This document shows, piece after piece, positions 6,267 to 12,445 of a stretch of DNA of 12,445 nucleotides. How positions within the stretch are numbered: position 1 is the first letter of the stretch; the number at the start of each line of letters is the position of its first letter. The notes under the pieces are model-generated. The model worked only from the letters and a program-made list of their open reading frames with translations, ran no database searches and was not told the origin of the DNA. Source of the stretch: CAZHJE01 sp964532965 (GTDB taxonomy: Bacteria; Patescibacteriota; WWE3; UBA101185; UBA10185); the NCBI GenBank assembly GCA_964532965.1, contig CAZHJE010000021.1, positions 1 to 12,445 on the forward strand, written 5' to 3'. A program made the position numbers and the translations under genes.

Positions 6267-7101
6267 TAGAACCTTTTATAAATTTATATGCGAGCATTTT
6301 TGATAATTGCTTTCTATTATTCTTGTTATGTCTATATTTTTGATAATTTTTTTCAATATCTAAAAGTAGTTTATCTATATTATATCTCGCCGCATCTAAA
6401 CCTACCATTCGTGAAGCATACTTACTTAAATTAGATTCGTAAACAGTTTGTTCAAATAAAGTGGCTACTATTTGTTTTTCAAAATATGAAAGTATATTTA
6501 AAAGATCAGGCTCAAAAATGTACCTATCAGTATTTTTTTTTGTCATGCCTGACTTTAAATCATCGCCTGTAATAGAAATCATAGTTGGAACCTGAGAAAG
6601 TACATCTTTAAATTTACCATGAAATACCACAATTTCCTCATATTTTACTATTTCATCAAAAATTTTTCGGATGTCCATTTCATGCAAACCACTGTCAGGG
6701 AGTGTAAAATATTTAAAATCCTCATTATTTATAAAACTTGAATAAAGTCTTTTACCAACCTTACCAATTATTACAGGCACTACATCAGAATGAATTTTTA
6801 AATATGATGTAAATAGGTCAAACGTCTCACTCACTATAGCACCATATAAACCAGAGTTTGACGAAAGTAAAATGGCGGCGGTTTTCCCATTGGTTTTTCT
6901 TATTGTATTGTAATTCTTTGGGATATCACTTTTATAAGATGACTTTACTTGCTCAAAAATCGCATGCACACCTTCTAGGTATACTCTCATTTCCAAAACT
7001 GATCTTTTTACTCTGCGCATTCGAATAGAAGCAATTTCTTCATAAGCATTTACAACATCCATTAATGAGTGTAGGTTCGAAATTTCTAGGCTATTTATCA
7101 T
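6253..7101 (-). CDS. atpG: F-type ATPase gamma subunit (rotor shaft)
   Basis: Gamma is the coiled-coil shaft turning inside the alpha3beta3 head. The 282-residue protein shows SSNSGLYGAIVS (about 79-90), the counterpart of the SSDRGLCGGxN segment, and a C-terminal helix ending MVGLDAARYNIDKLLLDIEKNYQKYRH, matching the usual ARxxAMxxATDNAxxLIxxLxLxYNKxRQ. The N-terminal helix, normally IKxRIxSxKNTxKITxAMxMVA, is poorly conserved (LEISNLHSLMDVVNAYEEIASIRM). A GGAG Shine-Dalgarno lies about 10 nt before the ATG, and the gene overlaps the atpA end by 11 nt. Identification rests on both ends and operon position. Divergence is high. Confidence 0.9.
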   Translation of the reverse strand: MINSLEISNLHSLMDVVNAYEEIASIRMRRVKRSVLEMRVYLEGVHAIFEQVKSSYKSDIPKNYNTIRKTNGKTAAILLSSNSGLYGAIVSETFDLFTSYLKIHSDVVPVIIGKVGKRLYSSFINNEDFKYFTLPDSGLHEMDIRKIFDEIVKYEEIVVFHGKFKDVLSQVPTMISITGDDLKSGMTKKNTDRYIFEPDLLNILSYFEKQIVATLFEQTVYESNLSKYASRMVGLDAARYNIDKLLLDIEKNYQKYRHNKNNRKQLSKMLAYKFIKGSNGNK

Positions 7102-8563
7102 GCCATTGTATCTCCTCTTGTATACTTTGATATTCCTGCATAAATTTCCTCAATAAACCATTAAAATCGTTCGCATTTTCAATCATGCTATCAAAAGTAT
7201 TTCTAAATTTACTACTAGAACCATATGTGTTAATAATCTTCTCAATACTACTAGATGTTTCATCGTGAGACACACTATTCCATACACCAGACCATAAAAT
7301 ACAGAATATACATATTTGCAAATTGATCGGTAACGTGCTGTTTGAACTTTGAGTAAATAGCAAATTAAGCTTAGTACCGGTATCCAAAGTCGCCTTTATT
7401 CCTTCATTTAGCTCAGCTCCAAAATGCACGAATTTTTGTGTCCTTTTATATAATGATATAAAACTATTTAACTCCCTATTTATTGACCAACGCAGAGGAG
7501 TCTGTGTCTGCCTACCAACACGAGTTACAGACAAAGTATGATTAATTGCAGGTCTGTTTCCCGAATAAAACAAATCAGAATCAAAAAATAAGTGACCGTC
7601 TGTCATAGACATAACATTAGTTTGAATATAGCCAGAAAGATCTCCCTCTGTCGTAGTTACTATGGGAAAACATGTTATGCTTCCTGTTTCAAAATTTCCA
7701 GCCCGTTCCAATAAACGAGAATGGATATAAAAGATATCACCCGGGTACGAATTCCTTCCAGGTAGTTTATCAGCCAATAATGATATTTCACGATAAAAAT
7801 GTGCGTGTGTGGATAAATCATCCAATATTATAACAACATCGCGGCCAAGCGATTTGAAATGCTCTGCAATTGCCATACCTGTATAAGGGGCCAAGTACAC
7901 GCACCCTGCTGGAGAATCAGCAGCTTCTGCAACTATGATGGTTTTTTTTACCAGATTATTTTTAAGTAAATAATCATAAACGTGTTGTATGTCACTTCTT
8001 TTTTTACCTATTAAGACATATATACATATATTGTCCTGAACAGACTGACCTTTTATTAGTTGTAAAGAAAAAGCAGTTTTACCCGTTTTTCGATCTCCAA
8101 TCAATAATTGTCGTTGCCCCTTGCCCATAGGCAGTACGAGATCGACCGATGCCACACCTGTTATAAAGGAATCTTTTATTTTCTTTCGTTCCATTAATCT
8201 AATGTTATTACTATGTATCGAGTAAGTATTGCCATCTAAAGACACAGGTTTATCAGCAAATAGGGATTCTCCAAAAGAATTTACAATTAGACCAAGCATA
8301 GTATCATTAACAGTTATTGACATGTCTTTGTTTGTGCGTAGTACTTTTGAAGAGATTTGTGGGGTACTATGACTAAACAACAAAACTTTAACATAGTCTA
8401 CATGTACAGACATTATTTGGCCAACTGAGTTGTCTTCAAACACAACCATCTCACCACAATGGGCAGTTGGAATGCCTGAAACATTTACTACATAAGAGTT
8501 TGTAGATATTACTTCACCTATTTCGGTACTGTTTTCTATTAAATGATCAAATTTTTGGTACAT
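7091..8563 (-). CDS. atpA: F-type ATPase alpha subunit
   Basis: Alpha forms the non-catalytic nucleotide sites of F1 and gives an arginine finger to beta. The 490 residues are near normal (about 500). The N-terminal beta-barrel covers about 1-85. The Walker A loop GDRKTGKT is at 156-163. VVIILDDLSTHAHFYREISLL spans the Walker B region. LPGRNSYPGDIFYIHSRLLERAG (267-289) is a family signature. SVTRVGRQTQ contains the arginine finger Arg348. The C-terminal part LNEGIKATLDTGTKLNLLFTQ aligns with the usual LDxxTxxxLxxGxxxxELLKQ. It overlaps atpH by 17 nt and atpG by 11 nt, and no Shine-Dalgarno is visible, so translation is probably coupled to atpH. Confidence 0.96.
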   Translation of the reverse strand: MYQKFDHLIENSTEIGEVISTNSYVVNVSGIPTAHCGEMVVFEDNSVGQIMSVHVDYVKVLLFSHSTPQISSKVLRTNKDMSITVNDTMLGLIVNSFGESLFADKPVSLDGNTYSIHSNNIRLMERKKIKDSFITGVASVDLVLPMGKGQRQLLIGDRKTGKTAFSLQLIKGQSVQDNICIYVLIGKKRSDIQHVYDYLLKNNLVKKTIIVAEAADSPAGCVYLAPYTGMAIAEHFKSLGRDVVIILDDLSTHAHFYREISLLADKLPGRNSYPGDIFYIHSRLLERAGNFETGSITCFPIVTTTEGDLSGYIQTNVMSMTDGHLFFDSDLFYSGNRPAINHTLSVTRVGRQTQTPLRWSINRELNSFISLYKRTQKFVHFGAELNEGIKATLDTGTKLNLLFTQSSNSTLPINLQICIFCILWSGVWNSVSHDETSSSIEKIINTYGSSSKFRNTFDSMIENANDFNGLLRKFMQEYQSIQEEIQWHDK

Positions 8564-8978
8564 ATGTAGCTATATCTATATTTTGTAACTTTCTTTTAAC
8601 AGTTAAATCTAAATACAACCCCTCATAGCTTATAATTAATCCCCCAAGGATCTCTGGATTAATAATAAACTCTAGTACAAATTTACTAGAAACATACATA
8701 CTACACAAAGTATGTAACTCATCTATGAACTTGTCTCTAGGCTCTATTGGTAAATGTAACGTGATAATACTAATGCTAGCTATTAAACTTAAAAGATTAT
8801 TAATATATTCCCTAGCCTGCAAAGAATTTAACTTTTCGGGAAGCGAAATATTAAACACATCTAAGATTTTCAATTTAAAAAGCCTATGATCTTCAGAAGA
8901 CGCAACCAACACTTGCTCAAGAAGCACTTGTAAATATAGTAGCTGTTTTTTTGTCTTAATATTGTCAAGTGCGTGCAT
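8547..8978 (-). CDS. atpH: F-type ATPase delta subunit (OSCP-like)
   Basis: Delta sits on top of F1 and ties it to the b stalk. The product is 143 residues against about 175-180 in most bacteria. The N-terminal helical bundle is short and weakly conserved. The diagnostic C-terminal segment NPEILGGLIISYEGLYLDLTVKRKLQNI (about 107-134) matches the family pattern ExxGGxxxxxxDxxxDxSxxxxLxxL. The position between atpF and atpA confirms the assignment. The start overlaps the atpF stop by 14 nt, indicating coupling. The shortened N-terminal domain would alter the contact with alpha. Confidence 0.85.
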   Translation of the reverse strand: MHALDNIKTKKQLLYLQVLLEQVLVASSEDHRLFKLKILDVFNISLPEKLNSLQAREYINNLLSLIASISIITLHLPIEPRDKFIDELHTLCSMYVSSKFVLEFIINPEILGGLIISYEGLYLDLTVKRKLQNIDIATYVPKI

Positions 8979-9687
8979 TAAATATATTTCTTTCTTTTAA
9001 ACCCTCTTCTAAAGATACGCGTATCAGCCTTTCATGTTCTTGCGTACTTATTCCCATTTTAAATATGTCAGAGAAAACACCTACCACAACATTAAATATA
9101 TTAATCTCAATCTCCTTCTTTTTTTCTATCTTATATCGATTCAATTCTAATTCCAATTTTTCATATTCCTTTTGAATTTTTGAATTTACTTCATCTTGAG
9201 AATTTAGTGTCGAAATCTTAAGCGCATTCTCAAAATTTGATATTTCGTTTTTTGCTATCGAGACCATTCTATCGCTTGTTTCGCTAACCAACAATCCAGC
9301 CTTACTTGACGCATTTTTTACAAGATTTTCGTATTCTTTTTCATACATATGCACGGTTTCATCTATTCTAGATAGCTGTGCTTTTATTAAAGATTCTAAT
9401 TCTTGGTGTATGACATTGGTTTCCTCATCGGTAGTTGTCTTGAGACCATCTATTAGCTCTAATGCCTTACTATTAGAGGCGCTTATTATTTTTTTTGACT
9501 CCTCCTGGGCCATGGACAACAATTCAAATGCTTTTTTGTATGCATTTGATGTAAATAATAATCGTTGTTCCTCTAATCTTTTTTTATTGAGTCTAAAAAT
9601 AAAATATAAAGACAAGCCTAACAATAATATAACAATAATATTTAAAGAAATAAGTATTAAAAATGTAATATCTAACTCATTTATCAT
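8965..9687 (-). CDS. atpF: F-type ATPase b-type stalk subunit, long form (240 aa)
   Basis: The b subunit is the peripheral stalk: one N-terminal membrane helix and a long cytoplasmic coiled coil that holds F1 still. The helix lies at about 7-31 (TFLILISLNIIVILLLGLSL then YFIFR), followed by about 200 charged, almost continuously helical residues (KKRLEEQ, AQEESKKI, KEYEKLELELNRYKIEKKKE). Standard b is about 160 residues, so this stalk is some 80 residues longer, while delta and epsilon are shorter than usual. Only general features, not a sequence signature, support the family. Position between the c-like gene and atpH makes it convincing. It starts 4 nt after the preceding gene and ends with TGA. 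Confidence 0.8.
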   Translation of the reverse strand: MINELDITFLILISLNIIVILLLGLSLYFIFRLNKKRLEEQRLLFTSNAYKKAFELLSMAQEESKKIISASNSKALELIDGLKTTTDEETNVIHQELESLIKAQLSRIDETVHMYEKEYENLVKNASSKAGLLVSETSDRMVSIAKNEISNFENALKISTLNSQDEVNSKIQKEYEKLELELNRYKIEKKKEIEINIFNVVVGVFSDIFKMGISTQEHERLIRVSLEEGLKERNIFNART

Positions 9688-9691
9688 ATTT

Positions 9692-10474
9692 TTACATTGT
9701 TAATATCAAGTACGATATAGTTAACCCGATAGCAACAACACCTAAAGTAAATACAAAGTTAAGTAAAATTGCTGATTTAATTATTTTAGAAGCCAAAGGA
9801 TTCCTACCCAACGCCTCTATACTATTAGATGACAAACGACCGAAAGATGTGAACCCTATAAAAAACGCTATTACCGAAACTAATGCTGCTAAAATATATC
9901 TAAGTGATGTAAGAGGAGTCAAAAACGGAACTTTAAACCCATTTCTAAATAATTCGACCAAATTATTATTTAATGTGTCTTCTAAAATAACTGACGATAT
10001 GTTTAAATAAACTGGTATAACACCAATTTCTGAAGATTGCTGTGGCTCAAAGTTTGCTAAAGCTACACCAAGCACATAACCGCTAACATCAGCGCGTTGC
10101 CCAACACCAGGGATTCTAGAAGTTGTTATAAAATCACCTTCCTTTATCGGACCATTTATACCGCTAACCCTAACATCTACCTCCCCAGAGGTATCTACAT
10201 AATAAAACTTTGTTAATGACAAGTCCTCAAGAGATAATGCAGGGTCACTTACTGTCACACCATATACAGTATCATCATACTCTGTAAAACTAGGAAGAAA
10301 ATGCCCATTCTTTAAACTTATTATGCTACCGGGTAAGATTGATACACCTGCTACATCAACCGAGATAGATACCTGCGCAGCGAACACGTTATGAATGAAA
10401 AACAATGACAAAATAAATACAAAAATCGGGCTTGCTTTGATATTAAAAATTTGCATTTTGGGCAGAAAATCCAT
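9692..10474 (-). CDS. Signal peptide + extracytoplasmic beta-rich domain + degenerate F-type c-subunit-like hairpin (260 aa)
   Basis: First gene of the ATPase operon, in the place of atpE. Three parts are visible. (1) A signal peptide, about residues 1-33, with hydrophobic core and FAA|Q cleavage site; Met7 (codon at 10456) is an equally good start. (2) An extracytoplasmic region, about 34-185, with little helix and the stretch SGINGPIKEGDFITTSRIPG. (3) Two membrane helices at about 191-209 and 234-258, joined by SIEALGRNPLASK, which matches the polar R-[NQ]-P loop of subunit c. Unlike true c, helix 1 lacks the GxGxGxG pattern, and helix 2 has no Asp or Glu (leucine or threonine at the expected carboxylate position), so it cannot bind H+ or Na+ in the canonical way. 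Normal c is 70-90 residues without such a domain. Function unknown. Confidence is high for the gene, moderate for the c relationship. Confidence 0.7.
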   Translation of the reverse strand: MDFLPKMQIFNIKASPIFVFILSLFFIHNVFAAQVSISVDVAGVSILPGSIISLKNGHFLPSFTEYDDTVYGVTVSDPALSLEDLSLTKFYYVDTSGEVDVRVSGINGPIKEGDFITTSRIPGVGQRADVSGYVLGVALANFEPQQSSEIGVIPVYLNISSVILEDTLNNNLVELFRNGFKVPFLTPLTSLRYILAALVSVIAFFIGFTSFGRLSSNSIEALGRNPLASKIIKSAILLNFVFTLGVVAIGLTISYLILTM

Positions 10475-10529
10475 ACATATTGAGATTACAATTTTAAACG
10501 TGCGCAGTCAAATACATTATGAAATGTGA

Positions 10530-10558
10530 TTGACACTATTATAGAAAACAAATATTAT
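10530..10558 (+). promoter_or_regulatory. Promoter for the HTH/fibre surface protein
   Basis: TTGACA (10530-10535), a 17-nt spacer and TATTAT (10553-10558): consensus -35, optimal spacing, and a -10 with 5 of 6 matches. A start near 10565 gives a leader of about 28 nt ending AAATAAAAAGAT before the ATG. It is interleaved with the divergent ATPase-operon promoter. Confidence 0.65.
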
Positions 10559-10566
10559 TATGTAAG
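10538..10566 (-). promoter_or_regulatory. Promoter for the ATPase operon
   Basis: The minus strand reads CTTACA (10566-10561), a 17-nt spacer and a perfect TATAAT (10543-10538). Transcription would start near 10531, leaving a leader of about 57 nt before the ATG at 10474. The -10 lies inside the spacer of the divergent plus-strand promoter, so the two polymerases cannot bind together. Confidence 0.55.
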
Positions 10567-10592
10567 CTTATTATTTGCTTAAATAAAAAGAT

Positions 10593-12445
10593 ATGGTAGA
10601 CCTGCCTAATACAAATAAAAATACAATCTATGTATCGGCTGCTGCAAAGATACTCAAAGTATCCCACTCGACACTACGAAGACTAGAGAGGGATGGTTTA
10701 ATTACATCGCACAGAGACAAAAACGGATACAGATGCTTTTTGTTTCAGGATGTTCTTAAACTACAAGAGGATCTTAAAATTAAGCAAAAAAAAATAGACA
10801 CTAAACAACCTAAAATAAATAACATTAATGGGCATCAGATATTAACCTTTAATCCAAAACTAAAAAAGCGTAGTAAGAAACTCATGCACATAGTTTCATA
10901 CATGGCAATATATATGGTTATATCTGTTTTTTTAACAACTTTACAACCACAGGATAATTTTTCTAGTAAACAATCTTTTACAAAACCGATATTAAGCACA
11001 GATAAAAATAATAATGAAATATCAGATAGTCGATTAAATAATTTAGAAAAAGGCGTGGGCGATGTGCTGGCAGCAACTGACAAAATATCTAATTATGTAT
11101 TTAATGTAAATGTTCCAACAATTTTTAAAAAAGCATCCACTTTTGAAACTACACTGGATATTACACAAGATGTAACTATTGGAGGAGACGCAAATATATC
11201 AGGTGTAATTGAAAGTGAGGAAGTAAACACTGAAAATCTAACTGCAACACAAATTCAAACCCAAAATATTTTAGGGCTGACATCAATAGACGAAACAACA
11301 AAAACTACTTTAGAAAAAACAATAGAAATTGCTGGCGATGTCACCTCTGATAGTACAAATGGACTTACATCGGTAACAATTAACAATGGGGCTGTAACTG
11401 CAGATAAACTAGCAAGCTCCCTTGAATTTAGCGGTGACTTCGACTTTTCTGGAACATGGAGCATTGATGGCACAGAAGTTACAGCTACAGCCGCACAACT
11501 TAATAATGCAGGCAGTACTACCGCAACAGATACAGAACTAAATCTACTGGATAACGCAACTGCAACGGCAGGAGGCATAGTCTTTGGAAACGGTACTAAT
11601 TTTACGCAAAATACAACAAATTTATACTGGGATAACACAAATAACAGGCTTGGGATCGGTACAAACTCCCCTAATGAATCCCTAGATATAAATGGCGCAA
11701 TACTGCTAGAACAAATAACAGCTCCAGTAACTGCTACGGACAAATTATATAATGAATCTGGCGATTTATATTGGGCGGGCGCAAGTTTAACATCTGGAAG
11801 AGCATTACCTGCAGCAACATCCTCCCAGACACTTTATCATAATGGTACAGAATGGGTTTCAACAAGCAATATCTCAAACAATGGGAGTGTGATAACTATT
11901 GCTGATGGTAATTTACTAGATTTATCAAATATTATACATAATGACACTGCAGTGCAGGGACTTAAACTACCTCAAAACTCGTCTTTTACAAACATCTCAA
12001 GTGGTGAAGGGTATATTGCATGGGATAGCTCTGCCAACACATTAAAAGCATTTGATGGGTCTACTTGGATAAACATTGGTGGGTTACAAACGTTACAAAG
12101 CGCTTATGAAGGCAATAGCAATATTGAACTTAATGCAACCGAAGGAGACCTAAGAATATATAACGATGCTGCCACAGAATTACTTTTTCTTAATGAGTCT
12201 AGTGGGCAAATAGGTATAGGTACTACTACACCGTCATATAAATTAGATGTAACAGGCACCGGTAGATTTACCGGAAATGTAAGACTTGATTCGGTAGCAA
12301 CAGGCACTGCAAATAATGTACTATCTTTAAATACAAGTACAAACACTATAGAACAGCAAAACACATCAAGCTGGGATACAAATGCATCAAACGATTTAAC
12401 AACAGCAACTAACTTTGGTGGAGATGTGTCTGGTACATATGGCAG
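10593..12445 (+). CDS. HTH-TM-fibre surface protein, 5' part (617 aa seen, runs off the window)
   Basis: One uninterrupted frame runs from the ATG at 10593 to the window end. Residues about 12-62 (IYVSAAAKILKVSHSTLRRL, DGLI, GYRCFLFQDVLKLQEDL) form a MerR/excisionase-type winged helix-turn-helix. A basic segment KLKKRSKKL (89-97) precedes one membrane helix (98-118), so the HTH should be cytoplasmic and the rest outside. The exterior starts with a low-complexity linker, then strands such as LDITQDVTIGGDANISG. Next come tandem tail-fibre-type units, TATAAQLNNAGS and TATDTELNLLDN (297-320). Two copies of a longer unit, GIGTNSPNESLDINGA (354-369) and GIGTTTPSYKLDVTGTG (541-557), complete the visible part. 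The composition (Thr, Asn, Ala, Gly, Ser) is typical of bacterial fibre/adhesin proteins, and such proteins can be thousands of residues long. A surface adhesin or appendage is likely; what the DNA-binding-type domain does at the membrane is unknown. Confidence 0.88.
   Translation, partial: MVDLPNTNKNTIYVSAAAKILKVSHSTLRRLERDGLITSHRDKNGYRCFLFQDVLKLQEDLKIKQKKIDTKQPKINNINGHQILTFNPKLKKRSKKLMHIVSYMAIYMVISVFLTTLQPQDNFSSKQSFTKPILSTDKNNNEISDSRLNNLEKGVGDVLAATDKISNYVFNVNVPTIFKKASTFETTLDITQDVTIGGDANISGVIESEEVNTENLTATQIQTQNILGLTSIDETTKTTLEKTIEIAGDVTSDSTNGLTSVTINNGAVTADKLASSLEFSGDFDFSGTWSIDGTEVTATAAQLNNAGSTTATDTELNLLDNATATAGGIVFGNGTNFTQNTTNLYWDNTNNRLGIGTNSPNESLDINGAILLEQITAPVTATDKLYNESGDLYWAGASLTSGRALPAATSSQTLYHNGTEWVSTSNISNNGSVITIADGNLLDLSNIIHNDTAVQGLKLPQNSSFTNISSGEGYIAWDSSANTLKAFDGSTWINIGGLQTLQSAYEGNSNIELNATEGDLRIYNDAATELLFLNESSGQIGIGTTTPSYKLDVTGTGRFTGNVRLDSVATGTANNVLSLNTSTNTIEQQNTSSWDTNASNDLTTATNFGGDVSGTYG

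Noticed and set aside
5695..6303. Plus-strand ORF of 202 codons opposite atpD
   Set aside because: It lies wholly antisense to conserved beta-subunit motifs and has no family resemblance. Likewise the plus-strand ORFs at 4723-5046, 5371-5685 and 9410-9703.
4629..10474. V/A-type or N-type (Na+) ATPase operon
   Set aside because: The alpha-gamma-beta-epsilon order and delta/b subunits are F-type. The N-ATPase order (beta and epsilon first, with AtpQ/AtpR) is absent, and no V-type subunits are seen.
11255..11743. Minus-strand ORF of 162 codons, and those at 10835-11083 and 12104-12364
   Set aside because: They are antisense to the continuous fibre-protein frame. Their Val/Ser-rich composition is what the complement of Thr/Asn/Ala-rich repeats gives.
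10593..12445. Prophage tail fibre
   Set aside because: No other phage genes are nearby, and the N-terminal HTH plus membrane helix is not a tail-fibre attachment domain. A cellular surface protein fits better.

Overview
The window is AT-rich and compact. Genes overlap or nearly touch, divergent promoters sit inside very short gaps, and several start codons lack a Shine-Dalgarno. TGA acts as a normal stop (rplK at 3962-3964, atpF at 8965-8967). Together with a short SecE and a very long 'tail-fibre-like' surface protein, this suggests a Candidate Phyla Radiation (Patescibacteria) bacterium, perhaps of the Microgenomates/WWE3 kind. The lineage is inferred from gene style, not from a phylogenetic marker analysis.

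Layout. 1-864 (+): 3' part of a phosphomannomutase/phosphoglucomutase gene. 853-1677 (-): folD, convergent with it and overlapping by 12 bp. 1678-2059: a 382-bp gap without a protein gene, holding a strong minus-strand intrinsic terminator just ahead of folD, a candidate promoter and several long-range complementary segments. This is a probable structured RNA (6S-like rod or folD leader) that I could not assign to a family. 2060-2677 (-): M50 membrane metalloprotease. 2715-4632 (+): secE-nusG-rplK-rplA, the translocase/antitermination/ribosomal cluster; rplJ and rplL do not follow.

4629-10474 (-): an F-type ATPase operon transcribed right to left as [c-like fusion]-atpF-atpH-atpA-atpG-atpD-atpC. 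The F1 head looks catalytically complete: both P-loops, the catalytic Glu, Walker B and the alpha arginine finger are present. The membrane part is abnormal. No a subunit (atpB) is present. The gene in the c-subunit position encodes a 260-residue protein with a signal peptide, an extracytoplasmic beta-rich domain, and only then a two-helix c-like hairpin. That hairpin keeps the R-N-P loop but lacks both the ion-binding carboxylate and the glycine-rich helix 1. Epsilon is reduced to its N-terminal domain. As written, this locus cannot encode a conventional proton- or sodium-driven Fo. It may be an F1-driven machine coupled to something on the cell surface, or an Fo whose working a/c genes lie elsewhere.

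10593-12445 (+, runs off the end): divergent from the ATPase operon, with interleaved promoters, is a large surface protein. It begins with a cytoplasmic MerR/excisionase-like helix-turn-helix, then one membrane helix, then a long fibre-like exterior with 'GIGT..P...LD' and 'TATAAQLN'-type repeats. The extracytoplasmic domain of the c-like fusion resembles, from memory, a domain found in such fibre proteins. The unusual ATPase and the fibre may therefore belong to one surface system; this is inference.
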